From Geopseudomonas sagittaria (lineage in GTDB: Bacteria; Pseudomonadota; Gammaproteobacteria; Pseudomonadales; Pseudomonadaceae), in the NCBI RefSeq assembly GCF_900115715.1, contig NZ_FOXM01000002.1, forward strand, positions 248,001-312,000: a stretch of 64,000 nt of DNA, read 5' to 3'. The translations under genes were made by a program, and so were the position numbers. The notes beneath the pieces were generated by a model that worked only from the letters and a program-made list of their open reading frames with translations, did not search any database and was not told where the DNA came from. Shown here in pieces: positions 6,781-15,938 of this stretch (positions within the stretch are counted from its first letter, which is position 1; each line of letters opens with the position of its first letter).

Positions 6781-8679
6781 ATGCATCGTTCCATCGCCAC
6801 CGTCTCGCTCAGCGGCACCCTGCCGGAAAAGCTCGAAGCCATCGCCGCCGCCGGATTCGACGGCGTGGAGATCTTCGAGAACGACCTGCTCTACTACGGC
6901 GGCAGTCCGCGCGAGGTGCGCAAGCTGGCGGCCGACCTGGGCCTGGAGATCACCCTGTTCCAGCCGTTCCGCGACTTCGAGGGCTGCCGGCGCGACCGCC
7001 TGGCGCGCAACCTCGACCGCGCCGAGCGCAAGTTCGACCTGATGCAGGAGCTGGGCACCGACCTGGTGCTGGTGTGCAGCAACGCCGCCGCCGACGCCCT
7101 CGGCGAGCGGCAGATCCTCATCGACGACCTCCATCTGCTGGCCGAGCGCGCCGGCGCCCGCGGCCTGCGCATCGGCTACGAGGCGCTGGCCTGGGGCCGC
7201 CACGTCAACACCTGGCAGCAGGTGTGGGACATCGTGCGCGCCGCCGACCACCCCAATCTGGGCGTGCTGCTCGACAGCTTCCACACCCTGTCGCTCAAGG
7301 GCGACCCGAGCGCCATCGCCGAGATTCCCGGCGACAAGATCTTCTTCGTACAGATGGCCGACGCGCCCATCCTCAACATGGACGTGCTGGAGTGGAGCCG
7401 GCATTTCCGCTGCTTCCCGGGGCAGGGCGACTTCGACCTGGCCGGCTTCCTCGCGCCGATCCTCAAGAGCGGCTATCGCGGCCCGCTGTCGCTGGAGATC
7501 TTCAACGACGGCTTCCGCGCCGCGCCGCCGCGCAGCACCGCGGTGGATGGCCATCGCTCGCTGCTCTACCTCGAGGAGAAGACCCGCCTGCTGCTCGAAG
7601 AGCAGCATCAGCCGGTGGAGCCCGGCGTGCTGTTCGCGCCGCCGCCGGCCAGCCGCTACGACGGCATCGAATTCCTCGAATTCGCCGTCGACGAGGCGCA
7701 CGGCGCCCAGCTCGGCCAGTGGCTGAGCCGCCTGGGCTTCGTCGAGGCCGGTCGCCACCGCTCGAAGAACGTCAGCCTGCTGCGCCAGGGCGACATCAAC
7801 CTGGTGCTCAACGCCGAGCCGTACTCCTTCGCCCACAGCTTCTTCGAGGCCCACGGCCCGTCGCTGTGCGCCACCGCCTTGCGCGTGCGCGACGGCAAGC
7901 AGGCGCTGGAACGCGCCAGCCAGTTCGGTGGCCAGCCGTACCGCAGCCTGGTCGGCCCCAACGAGCGCGAGATCCCCGCGGTGCGTGCACCGGACGGCAG
8001 CCTGATCTACCTGGCCGACCGCGATGCCCAGGGCCAGAGCATCTACGAGACCGATTTCGACCTCAAGGACAGCGCCGACCTCGGCATCCTCAAGCGCATC
8101 GACCACGTCGCCATGGCCCTGCCGGCCGAGGGCATGGATTCCTGGGTGCTGTTCTACAAGAGCCTGTTCGACTTCACCGCCGACGACGAGGTGGTGCTCC
8201 CCGACCCCTACGGCCTGGTCAAGAGCCGCGCCCTGCGCAGCCGCTGCGGCAGCGTCCGCCTGCCGCTGAACATCTCGGAGAACCGCAACACCGCGATTGC
8301 CCACTCGCTGTCCACCTACCGCGGCTCCGGCGTGCACCACATCGCCTTCGACTGCGACGACATCTTCGTCGCCGTCGAGCAGGCCAAGGAAGCCGGGGTG
8401 GCGCTGCTGGACATCCCGATGAACTACTACGACGACCTCGCCGCGCGCTTCGACTTCGACGACGAGTTCCTCAGCCAGCTGGCCTACTTCAACGTCCTCT
8501 ACGACCGCGACGCCCAGGGCGGCGAGCTGTTCCACGTCTACACCGAGCCGTTCGCCGAGCGCTTCTTCTTCGAGATCCTGCAGCGCAAGGACTACGCCGG
8601 CTACGGCGCGGCCAACGTCGCCGTGCGCCTCTCGGCGATGGCGCAGGCGCGTTCGGGGCGGCGCAGCCCCAAACTGTGA
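6781..8679 (+). CDS. quiC: 3-dehydroshikimate dehydratase, QuiC1-type fusion
   Basis: This 632-residue enzyme converts 3-dehydroshikimate to protocatechuate, joining quinate/shikimate breakdown to the beta-ketoadipate pathway. The N-terminal half is a TIM barrel of the sugar isomerase fold. Its expected metal ligands fall at Glu134 (GYEALAW), Asp165 (LLDSFH), Gln191 (QMADAP) and Glu239 (SLEIFND), the same numbers I recall for Pseudomonas putida QuiC1. Residues about 295-610 form a two-module VOC domain like 4-hydroxyphenylpyruvate dioxygenase, with motifs such as RIDHVAMALP and GVHHIAFDCDD. ATG 6781 follows AGGAGG; an earlier in-frame start at 6676 lies among the operators and is rejected. 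It precedes the TetR gene on the same strand. Confidence 0.95.
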   Translation: MHRSIATVSLSGTLPEKLEAIAAAGFDGVEIFENDLLYYGGSPREVRKLAADLGLEITLFQPFRDFEGCRRDRLARNLDRAERKFDLMQELGTDLVLVCSNAAADALGERQILIDDLHLLAERAGARGLRIGYEALAWGRHVNTWQQVWDIVRAADHPNLGVLLDSFHTLSLKGDPSAIAEIPGDKIFFVQMADAPILNMDVLEWSRHFRCFPGQGDFDLAGFLAPILKSGYRGPLSLEIFNDGFRAAPPRSTAVDGHRSLLYLEEKTRLLLEEQHQPVEPGVLFAPPPASRYDGIEFLEFAVDEAHGAQLGQWLSRLGFVEAGRHRSKNVSLLRQGDINLVLNAEPYSFAHSFFEAHGPSLCATALRVRDGKQALERASQFGGQPYRSLVGPNEREIPAVRAPDGSLIYLADRDAQGQSIYETDFDLKDSADLGILKRIDHVAMALPAEGMDSWVLFYKSLFDFTADDEVVLPDPYGLVKSRALRSRCGSVRLPLNISENRNTAIAHSLSTYRGSGVHHIAFDCDDIFVAVEQAKEAGVALLDIPMNYYDDLAARFDFDDEFLSQLAYFNVLYDRDAQGGELFHVYTEPFAERFFFEILQRKDYAGYGAANVAVRLSAMAQARSGRRSPKL

Positions 8680-8732
8680 TGGCGTCAGGCCGTGCCCATG
8701 CACGGGGCATGGCTTCCCACACGCGGGGCGGC

Positions 8733-8747
8733 AACAGATAATCGCAC
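8733..8747. promoter_or_regulatory. partial PcaR-like box before the TetR gene
   Basis: AACAGATAATCGCAC keeps eleven of the fifteen positions of the PcaR-type box, with an intact right half. It is 29 bases before the TetR start codon, so the IclR protein may also control this gene. Confidence 0.4.
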
Positions 8748-8775
8748 CATACCTTTGCCAACGAGCTTGCCAGCC

Positions 8776-9444
8776 ATGTCGTCAGCCATCCCCAAGCCCT
8801 TCGCCGCTTCCGGTGAAGGGCGCCAGCCGCGCAAGAACAACCCGGAGAAGACCCGCCAGGACATCCTCCTCGCCGCCGTCGCCGAGTTCGCCGAACACGG
8901 TCTGAGCGGCGCGCGGGTGGATGCCATCGCCGAGCGCACCAATGTCTCCAAGCGGATGATCTACTACTACTTCACCAGCAAGGAACAGCTCTACCTGGCC
9001 GTGCTGGAGAAGCTCTACGGCGACATCCGCGCCACCGAAGCGGCGCTCAAGCTCGACCAGCTGGACCCGGAGGCGGCGCTCCGTCGCATGGTCGAATTCA
9101 CCTTCGAGCACCACGACAGCAACGTCGACTTCATCCGCCTGGTCAGCATCGAGAACATCCACAACGCCGTGCACCTGGCCGAGTCGCAGGTGATTCGCTC
9201 GCTGAACAAATCGATCCTCGCCGAAGTGGCGAAAATCCTCGACCGCGGCGTGGCCGCCGGCATCTTCCGCCCCGGCATCGAACCGCGCGACCTGCACCTG
9301 CTGATCAGCTCGTTCTGCTTCTTCCGCGTCTCCAACCGCCACACCTTCGCCACCATCCACCAGGTCGACTTCAGCGAGCCGGAAACCCGTGCGCGACACA
9401 AGGAGATGATCTGCGAGGCGGTGCTGCGTTACGTGAGGGGGTGA
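8776..9444 (+). CDS. TetR family transcriptional regulator of the hydroaromatic cluster
   Basis: The 222-residue protein has an N-terminal TetR helix-turn-helix at about residues 30-75 (TRQDILLAAVAEFAEHG ... TNVSKRMIYYYFTSKEQLY), followed by an all-helical ligand domain. The ATG at 8776 is preferred; GTG 8692 in the same frame would add a poor N-terminus, and the ribosome binding site is weak for both. Lying directly behind quiC, it probably senses a hydroaromatic acid or its coenzyme-free intermediate and binds the CTAACCGGTTAG palindromes upstream of quiC/oprD, the MFS gene and aroQ. The P. aeruginosa quinate region has, as I remember it, a TetR gene in the same place. Confidence 0.85.
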   Translation: MSSAIPKPFAASGEGRQPRKNNPEKTRQDILLAAVAEFAEHGLSGARVDAIAERTNVSKRMIYYYFTSKEQLYLAVLEKLYGDIRATEAALKLDQLDPEAALRRMVEFTFEHHDSNVDFIRLVSIENIHNAVHLAESQVIRSLNKSILAEVAKILDRGVAAGIFRPGIEPRDLHLLISSFCFFRVSNRHTFATIHQVDFSEPETRARHKEMICEAVLRYVRG

Positions 9445-9822
9445 GGCATTGGCCACGGCATGCGGGGCATGCCGTGGGGAGAGGGGCTGCTGCCGACCCG
9501 AAGCTGACAGTTCCGGTCCGCGCCTTCAGACGACCAGCGCAAAGTTTGCTGAGCCTGTCCGAACTCTCGTGTCCAGGTTGCTCGAGCTGTGATTCGGCTA
9601 GTGAGTTTTTCAACAGAATAGACTCATAGCAGACATCGGTCAGCCTACTCCGTGGTGCGGTTGCGAAACCAGTTAGCGCGGGGCTCCGCCCTGTCCTGCT
9701 GCGCTAGCACTTCTTGGTAGCCATCCGACTTTGCCAGTCGAGAGCCTCTCACGCGGCCACTGCACGCTATGCGCAGAGCCTGTCACGGCTGAACGGGGGC
9801 AGCTGCTCGTGGCGTTTCCGCT
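9445..9822. other. intergenic stretch at the left edge of the nuclease island
   Basis: About 380 bases without a convincing gene. A perfect hairpin lies behind the TetR gene (9453-9477). The sequence around 9600-9620 (GAGTTTTTCAACAGAATAG) resembles the ends of insertion sequences as I remember them, but no transposase remains. Small ORFs on both strands have no ribosome binding sites. Confidence 0.5.
9453..9477 (+). terminator. terminator-like hairpin behind the TetR gene
   Basis: CCACGGCATGC and GCATGCCGTGG form a perfect eleven-pair stem with a GGG loop, nine bases behind the stop codon. There is no T-run, so termination would be weak or would need Rho. Confidence 0.5.
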
Positions 9823-11070
9823 TCAGCCGAATGGACTCGCCAGCCCCACGATGTAGTGATCAGCCCCCCCCAGATTGTAGATCTGCCCCGTGCGTGCCAA
9901 TGCCATTTCTCGGGGCTTGAGGGGGTGGAACTTGACGGGGAACAGATCGACGGCGGCGGGCTTTCCCGCAGCGGCCTGACTGAGGCGTGGCACGGCCACG
10001 GCCACGAGCGTGGTGCTCGCAGTCGTGACCACGCGCGCCGCCATGCTTCGCATCGCAGTCGTGTACATGGCCAGCAGTTCTGCGCCCGCCGGGGCGGCCG
10101 CCCCCCCGGCCGCAGGGGTGGCGGCGGGTGCGGCCGCGGGCGCACCGAATTCGCATGCGACGACCACGGCGTAGCCAAGCAACCACATTGCAAACGGAAT
10201 GCCGTAACTCGTTCCGGCCCCACCGAGCGCGAGTTGAAGCGCGCGTGCGAACTCTACTTGCGGGTTGGTCTGGACACGCATGCTTTCGACGGCACGCGCG
10301 ACGTTGGCCGCCCCGTAGATCGCATTGACCGCCGCCTCCTCCAGCAACACGGCGATGCCGCCCCCTTCCATGACGTACTGCGTGCAGGTCTTCGTCATGG
10401 TTTTCTGCAGTGTCGCCAGCAGCGGCTGGAGGATGGGTATGCACGCATCCGGCGACAGCACGGGCGGTTTGAATTTGATCGGTGGGATGTTGTTGGGCGC
10501 GCGCTGGTCTTTGATCGGGGCGGGCCTCTGGCCTCCGAAGTAATCGAAGACGACCTTGCCGCGCACGGCCCAGCCCATCGCGTTGTCGAGCGCGCCCTGT
10601 TCCTTGCCGTTGACGCGCCAGTGGTAGATCGCGGCTCCGGGCGCGCCCTGTTCGCACACCAGTTCGTAGCGCATGCCCTCGGCTTCGGCGCGGTACACGA
10701 CGTTTTCCGCACCGTATTCCGCCTTGGCCCAATCGCTCACGCGATAACTCTTGCCGGGCAGCCAGTCCGGACTACAGCCGAGTTTCGCGAACCCCACGTA
10801 ATGCGCTGCATCGTTGACGGCGGCTGCTTCCAGGTGCTTGGGCTTGATCTCCCAGATCTCGTTGCTGGCGATGGCGACGATGTCCGCGTAGCCGGTGCTC
10901 TTGCCGGGCTCGGTCTTGCTTGCACGTGGGATCGAGAACTCCGCGCGCGGGTCTCTCAGCAACTGCACGAGAAAGTCGAACTGGATGATCAGATGCTCGA
11001 TCTGGCCATGCCGCGCCAGCAGCCCCTTCAAATCGGGGGCGCGCCACCAGTTGATGTCGCCGCAAGCCAT
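9823..11070 (-). CDS. putative PD-(D/E)XK nuclease-fold protein with Ala-rich hydrophobic centre
   Basis: This 415-residue protein is not recognised as a known family. Residues about 60-85 read GYADIVAIASNEIWEIKPK, which has the D...E-x-K spacing of PD-(D/E)XK nucleases; an Ala/His helix follows, as in that fold. Residues about 220-330 hold helices and two strongly hydrophobic stretches (around AVNAIYGAANVARAV and AMWLLGYAVVVAC) and an Ala/Pro-rich linker. There is no signal peptide. It starts 18 bases behind the 967-residue gene with a strong GGAGGA site, so the two are one operon. A secreted nuclease effector or a defence nuclease are both possible. No immunity-type small gene is visible beside it. 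Confidence 0.6.
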   Translation of the reverse strand: MACGDINWWRAPDLKGLLARHGQIEHLIIQFDFLVQLLRDPRAEFSIPRASKTEPGKSTGYADIVAIASNEIWEIKPKHLEAAAVNDAAHYVGFAKLGCSPDWLPGKSYRVSDWAKAEYGAENVVYRAEAEGMRYELVCEQGAPGAAIYHWRVNGKEQGALDNAMGWAVRGKVVFDYFGGQRPAPIKDQRAPNNIPPIKFKPPVLSPDACIPILQPLLATLQKTMTKTCTQYVMEGGGIAVLLEEAAVNAIYGAANVARAVESMRVQTNPQVEFARALQLALGGAGTSYGIPFAMWLLGYAVVVACEFGAPAAAPAATPAAGGAAAPAGAELLAMYTTAMRSMAARVVTTASTTLVAVAVPRLSQAAAGKPAAVDLFPVKFHPLKPREMALARTGQIYNLGGADHYIVGLASPFG

Positions 11071-11088
11071 GGGTCCTCCGGCCGCCTG

Positions 11089-13992
11089 CTACGGGAACAC
11101 CGGAAGCGTTCCGTCGGGCTGTAGATGCACGAGCGTGGTGGGAAGCGTGAACTCCCACGGCGTTCCCTCGGGCGTGGCGCCCTGCAGGTCGTCGGTCTGG
11201 TCCCGCAACTCCGCGGCGAGGGAGCGATAGAGCGGGTCGTCCAGCGTGGGCCGTTCTCCGCCGCGCCAGATGCGATCGGCCAGGTCGGGCTTGTCGCTCT
11301 GTAGCAGGAACAGCACGGCATCCTTGTATTGCATCGGCACCGGGACCAGCACGCGTGCTGCACCGGCGCACAGGAATCGTTCGAACAGGGGGTCGGTGCT
11401 GGTGAGTTGACTGACATCGACCCAGTTCTGCTTGCGTCCCCAGAAGTATGGATAGAACAGATAGGTCATCTGCTCCCATTCGAAGGCTTGCTCGAAGAAC
11501 TGGATGATCGGTCCGTCTTCCAATGCTTGCAGGACATCGACCTCGGGGTGCTTCTTCGGCTGGTTGGACGGATCGGTCATGGCATTGAAATCACCGAAAT
11601 GCTGCCCGGTCATCATCGTGATGCACAGCTTCTTCAGTTCGAGTTGCTCGACGACACGGTTGCTTCCCGGATTGCGTCCCTCGATAACGATGCCCTGGAC
11701 CGCGGAAGCCTGCGCCAACTTCTGTTCGTAGGCGGTCTGCTGCGCCTGGAAGGCGGCGACTATCTTGTCGTAAGTCTGGTGCTGCCACCCGAGCAGGTGC
11801 TCGTCCGTCAGGCTGCACAGACCCTGGACGTTCACGGCATAGGCGAGGATGTCGTACGTGCCCACGCTGACGGGAACCGATCCGGCGATCAGGGTGATCT
11901 CGTCGGGAGCGCCCAGCAGCATGTGCGTCAACGGCGCACCGTTGGGATGCACCTGATCGAGGACGACGTACTCGTCGCGCCCGATCTGCACCGTCATCTT
12001 GGCGTGGTTCCGCCACAAGGCCGTGACCGTGGCGCTGTAGTAGCTGAGGACGTACCCCTCCGGAACGGTGAATTCCTTCGTCGTGTTGGCCGTGGCCTTG
12101 TCCGCCGCCAGCGGCATGCCTTCCTTGGCGATCGTCGTGCCGACGAAGGCGAACAAGGGCGGCGGTGCGCTGACGCCCGCCACCTGGTAGCGGCTGACAT
12201 ACCGTCGATACAGGGTCGGCGTGATGTCCTTGACGCCGAGCGGTTTGCCGAGGTCGTTGACGAGTGGTGGCGGCGGCTGGATGCCGAGCAGGGCGCTGAG
12301 GTCCCGCTTCTGTGCGGCGCGATAGAACGCCGCCGGCTCCGGCACGACGAACTCCAGCATCAGCCGCTTGCCGTAGTTGTACACCTGGGCGCGGAAGCGC
12401 TTGTCGACCCAGCGGTAGATGCCGACGACATGTGCGTTCCCTTGTCCGACATTGTTCAGGACATGCTTGTTGATCTCCTCCACTTCGGAGATCGTCTTGG
12501 TCGTGCGCTCCGTGCGTACCTTGGTCTGCACCTTGCTGACCGAGCGATCGACCAACTCGCGCGCGAAGTTCGAGCTGCTTTTCTCCGATTGCTGCTTCGA
12601 CGTCGAGTAGGCGAAATCGCCCGTCGCCGTCGTGACCACCGGGCCGAAGCTCGCGGTAACCGTCAGGCCGGCCTTGATCGACATGTCTTCCTTGATGATC
12701 TGTTCGGCTTCGCGCTTCACCTCGTAGCGATCGGTCGATTGCGTGTTGCGCTCCGTTTCGGTCGTCGTCTCCTCGGAATTGAATGCAGTGATCTCGCTGC
12801 GATCCAGCTTCCGGTGCGATCGCTCCTTCGCCTCGCCTTTCAGCACATTCTCGATGTGCGCGACTTCCCCGTCGTAGTAGCCGAGCAGGGTCTGCTTGAC
12901 GACCTTCAGATCGCCAATGCCAAGGGGGCGAATGAGTCCACTGACGTCCACATCGTCCGCCGTTCCCGGCGACTGCGCCTGCGTGTACGTGCTGATGTCA
13001 TCCACCGCGGTGATGTCGGCCACGGACTGGATCGGTGTCAGGCTGGTCTTGTTCTCGCGCAGGAATCCCACGAACTCCGCATCGTCGACCAACGGCAAGG
13101 CCATGTCGTTCAACGCGTTCAAATGGGTCTGCAGCGCCATCGCGGCTGCGGGCACCGGCGCTTGCGTGCCGATGCCCAGCTTGTCCAGGACGGTGCCTTC
13201 CAGCGCCGAGTAGCGGTTCGACAGGACGGCCTGGATCGGACGCGTGGTTCCGAACGTGGCACGTCGGCGCGTCCAGTTGTCCGCACCGTCGTCGTCGCAG
13301 GACGCATGCGTCGTCATGGGCAGCCCGGGTGTCGCGAGTCTGGACAGCAGCCGTTCCGTCGCTCCGATCTCATCGGCGAAGGCACGCAGTCGATCCCTGC
13401 GGTCGCTCGTGGGCGCAGCGGGCGGGGGGGCGTCGGGCTTGGCGGGCGGCGGTGCCGGGGAGGCCTGGCGGAACACAAGCGGGATCGTCGGCGAGACCGA
13501 CAACGCGTTCGCAGCCTCGTCCGCGGGAATGGATGCCGCTGCTGCAAGACGTTCGCACACGTGCATGACGCGCAGCGCCGCGATGGGCGTTTCCAGACGT
13601 GGGCCCGCGTCCGTGCCGGTCCGGTCGGCGATGTAGAGGGCGTCCCACACATCGGCGATGCGCATGTTGCGCGCAGACGCCATCGCTGCGACGACCGCCG
13701 ATGCCCCGACGTCCAGCGTCTGCCCATCCTCCAGCGCCGTGATCGCGTCGCGCAGCGGGGCATGGTGGTCGGCGAGGTGTTGCAACGGCGCCAGATCCAG
13801 TGCCGCCCACTTGGCGAGGGCGCCCTGGATGGTCGTCAGTTCGCGGGCCAGTACGCGCAGGTTCCGCAGGCCTTCCGGCTTCAAGGCACGGCCGTCCCGA
13901 ATCGTGGTGCGCGCGTCCTCCATCGGCGTCGCGAGCTGAATTGGTCGGAGCGCGACGAACTTGAAGACATCCGTGGACAGTTCGTATGCCAT
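11089..13992 (-). CDS. large multidomain protein of unknown function, partner of the nuclease-like protein
   Basis: The product has 967 residues with a good GGAGAAAG site before the ATG. An all-helical N-terminal part (about 1-175) is joined by a Pro-rich linker (about 176-200) to a middle region. Residues about 410-500 are rich in Ser, Thr, Lys and Glu and alternate polar and nonpolar residues (SIKAGLTVTASFGPVVTTA), between charged helical arms; this is how a membrane-inserting hairpin or a long stalk might look. The C-terminal third carries the strongly patterned motif FEQAFEWEQMTYLFYPYFWG and then GAARVLVPVP, which suggests a conserved fold. There is no signal peptide, membrane helix or NTPase motif. 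The family is not known to me. A long ORF on the opposite strand is a shadow. Confidence 0.65.
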   Translation of the reverse strand: MAYELSTDVFKFVALRPIQLATPMEDARTTIRDGRALKPEGLRNLRVLARELTTIQGALAKWAALDLAPLQHLADHHAPLRDAITALEDGQTLDVGASAVVAAMASARNMRIADVWDALYIADRTGTDAGPRLETPIAALRVMHVCERLAAAASIPADEAANALSVSPTIPLVFRQASPAPPPAKPDAPPPAAPTSDRRDRLRAFADEIGATERLLSRLATPGLPMTTHASCDDDGADNWTRRRATFGTTRPIQAVLSNRYSALEGTVLDKLGIGTQAPVPAAAMALQTHLNALNDMALPLVDDAEFVGFLRENKTSLTPIQSVADITAVDDISTYTQAQSPGTADDVDVSGLIRPLGIGDLKVVKQTLLGYYDGEVAHIENVLKGEAKERSHRKLDRSEITAFNSEETTTETERNTQSTDRYEVKREAEQIIKEDMSIKAGLTVTASFGPVVTTATGDFAYSTSKQQSEKSSSNFARELVDRSVSKVQTKVRTERTTKTISEVEEINKHVLNNVGQGNAHVVGIYRWVDKRFRAQVYNYGKRLMLEFVVPEPAAFYRAAQKRDLSALLGIQPPPPLVNDLGKPLGVKDITPTLYRRYVSRYQVAGVSAPPPLFAFVGTTIAKEGMPLAADKATANTTKEFTVPEGYVLSYYSATVTALWRNHAKMTVQIGRDEYVVLDQVHPNGAPLTHMLLGAPDEITLIAGSVPVSVGTYDILAYAVNVQGLCSLTDEHLLGWQHQTYDKIVAAFQAQQTAYEQKLAQASAVQGIVIEGRNPGSNRVVEQLELKKLCITMMTGQHFGDFNAMTDPSNQPKKHPEVDVLQALEDGPIIQFFEQAFEWEQMTYLFYPYFWGRKQNWVDVSQLTSTDPLFERFLCAGAARVLVPVPMQYKDAVLFLLQSDKPDLADRIWRGGERPTLDDPLYRSLAAELRDQTDDLQGATPEGTPWEFTLPTTLVHLQPDGTLPVFP

Positions 13993-14501
13993 GTACTTTC
14001 TCCGGCTGTGGTATCGCCCACTCTCGACTCAAACGCGGTTAATGCCCGTGCCAGGCCACCCAATAAGGTGGGCATCGGTAGCAACACGTGTGCAATGGAC
14101 GTAGACGCCTACGTTGCATGCAGGTGATATGGGTCAACCTGGATTGAAGCGGCGAGTTGCTCCGGAGCTAATGCCGACGCGAGTTTTTCGAAGGTGTAGG
14201 CGCTGGCAAATTTCCGCTTGTGGCCGGAAACAGATGACCGTTGACTGCATTGATTCAGCATAGTTGGATGCAGTGTGTATGCAAGGCAGATACGGTGACC
14301 AATGGCCGGTTCTGGCCGATCGCGTTCGCCGAACTGTCCCCCGGTGCAGCGCTGCCTCGGCGCTGAGCCTTGGAGCCTATTCACGCTCGTCGCGAGCGAA
14401 GGTCAGGCATTTTTTAGTGCAGCAGGGCCGAGCGCAGCAGATCGGGAGTAGCTTCCGAGGTTCCCGCGCCGCTGCCGCCCATCGATAGGACGCCCATCCG
14501 C
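13993..14501. other. control region and right edge of the nuclease island
   Basis: About 510 bases without a supported gene. Features seen: CCACC/GGTGG around AATAA (about 14057-14072), the palindrome ACACGTGT (14084-14091) and the inverted repeat ACGTAG-N4-CTACGT (14099-14114), all within 125 bases upstream of the 967-residue gene and so possible operators. A short hairpin CGCTCG-TCG-CGAGCG lies near 14385. The minus ORF at 14109-14384 has no ribosome binding site. The region is AT-richer than the flanking core genes. Confidence 0.5.
14099..14114. promoter_or_regulatory. inverted repeat upstream of the island operon
   Basis: ACGTAG and CTACGT are perfect inverted arms separated by four bases, about 105 bases upstream of the start codon. 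Such spacing suits a dimeric repressor; the regulator is not in the window as far as I can tell. Confidence 0.35.
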
Positions 14502-15590
14502 TCAGGGCTGAGGATTCAGCCGCAGCGGAATCCGGCGCTGGCCGAACGCGCCGGCCTGCTGGTCGAAGCGCCCGGCGATGGCGGTGTGGCACTGCGGGCA
14601 GCGGCCCTCGGCGGTCAGCCGGTAATGCAGGATGCGGTGCCAGTCACGCTCGATCAGCGGCGCGCCGCAGCCCGGACAGAAGGTCGTGCCGCCCTCGGCA
14701 TCGTGCACATTGCCCGTGTAGACATAGTGCAGCCCCTGCGCCAGGGCGATCTGCCGGGCGCGCCTGAGCGTCGCCGGCGGGGTGCGCGGGGTTTCGAGCA
14801 TCTTGAAGTCGGGGTGGAAGGCGGTGAAGTGCAGCGGTACATCCGGCCCCAGTTCCTTGAGTACCCAGGCGCACAGGGCCTCGATCTCCCAGTCCGAATC
14901 GTTGTAGTCCGGAATCAGCAGGGTGGTGATCTCCGTCCAGACGTCGGTCTCGTGGTGCAGATAGACCAGGGTATCCAGCACCGGCTGCAGATGGGCGCCG
15001 GTGAGCTTGAAGTAGAAGTCGTCGGTGAAGGCCTTGAGGTCGACATTCGCCGCGTTCATCACCGCGAAGAACTCGCGGCGCGGTTCGGCGTGGATGTAGC
15101 CGGAGGTCACCGCCACCGTGCGGATGCCGCGCGCGCGGCAGGCGATGGCCGTATCGATGGCGTATTCGGCGAAGATCACCGGATCGTTGTAGGTGAAGGC
15201 CACGCTGGCACAGCCCGAGCTCTCCGCTGCCAGGGCGATCTGCTGCGGGCTGGCCTGATCCATCAGGCGGTCCATGTCCCGCGATTTGCTGATATCCCAG
15301 TTCTGGCAGAACTTGCAGGCGAGGTTGCAGCCTGCCGTACCGAAGGACAGCACCGCCGATCCGGGGAGGAAGTGGTTGAGCGGCTTCTTCTCGATGGGGT
15401 CGATGCAGAAGCCGGAAGAGCGGCCGTAGGTGGTCAGCACCACCTGCTCGCCTTCGCGCATGCGCACGAAGCAGGCGCCACGCTGGCCGTCGCGCAGCTT
15501 GCAGTCGCGCGGGCAGAGGTCGCACTGGATTCGGCCATCGGCCAAGCCGTGCCACCAGCGTCCCGGGTAATGGGCGGATGGGTCATTCAT
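14502..15590 (-). CDS. amrS: AmmeMemoRadiSam system radical SAM protein
   Basis: The 362-residue protein contains the radical SAM cysteine motif C-x3-C-x2-C at Cys88, Cys92 and Cys95 (CNLACKFC). It also has N-terminal cysteines (CDLCPRDC) typical of pyruvate formate-lyase activating-type members, and a C-terminal zinc-ribbon pair (CPGCG ... CPQCH). The order and length match the AmrS family of the AmmeMemoRadiSam system, whose substrate is not firmly known. The usual partner genes AmrA and AmrB are not adjacent, so it is an orphan here. ATG 15590 follows AGGAGG; a longer frame to 15728 is unlikely. Neighbours are unrelated. Confidence 0.85.
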   Translation of the reverse strand: MNDPSAHYPGRWWHGLADGRIQCDLCPRDCKLRDGQRGACFVRMREGEQVVLTTYGRSSGFCIDPIEKKPLNHFLPGSAVLSFGTAGCNLACKFCQNWDISKSRDMDRLMDQASPQQIALAAESSGCASVAFTYNDPVIFAEYAIDTAIACRARGIRTVAVTSGYIHAEPRREFFAVMNAANVDLKAFTDDFYFKLTGAHLQPVLDTLVYLHHETDVWTEITTLLIPDYNDSDWEIEALCAWVLKELGPDVPLHFTAFHPDFKMLETPRTPPATLRRARQIALAQGLHYVYTGNVHDAEGGTTFCPGCGAPLIERDWHRILHYRLTAEGRCPQCHTAIAGRFDQQAGAFGQRRIPLRLNPQP

Positions 15591-15938
15591 CGCAAACCTC
15601 CTACCGCGTGCCGACGGTCTGCGCGAAGAGGCCTGCCGGTCAGGGCAGGGGCTCCGGCACCTGCGGCAGGAGAGGGCGCGGGCACACCGGTATGCTGTCA
15701 CTATGCCACTGATGGCGGACCCCAACAATGTGCGGAACAGGCAGGATCAGGCCGGGGTATGGTTGCCTGTGAGTCACCGCTTTTGGGGCAACGCTGGCTT
15801 GCCATGACCGGCGGCACTCGACTCGAAGTTGCCAGTAGCAACGGGCCGAAAGCAAACGTTTAGAGCACAAAAATCTGCCCCCTTGGCCGACGAACCTGGC
15901 CAAGACTCAATACAATTTGTGCCCGATTACCCTGAGCC
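15591..15938. other. divergent intergenic region
   Basis: About 350 bases between amrS and the next plus-strand gene. A TACAAT at about 15910 is a plausible -10 for the plus gene, with no good -35. I see no gene, repeat or strong dyad. Confidence 0.4.

Noticed and set aside
6709-8703. long minus-strand ORF opposite quiC
   Set aside because: quiC is certain from its metal ligands and length; the antisense frame is a product of GC-rich codon use.
9590-9625. insertion sequence end near GAGTTTTTCAACAG
   Set aside because: The resemblance is to a remembered pattern only. There is no transposase remnant, second end or target duplication within the region.
11329-14127. 932-codon plus-strand ORF opposite the 967-residue gene
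   Set aside because: It lies wholly antisense to a gene with a good ribosome binding site and protein-like composition. Its own translation is rich in Arg, His and Asp runs typical of high-GC shadow frames, and it has no initiation site.
14109-14384. 91-codon ORF considered as an immunity gene for the nuclease-like protein
   Set aside because: It has no ribosome binding site and overlaps the dyads upstream of the island operon; its composition looks non-coding.
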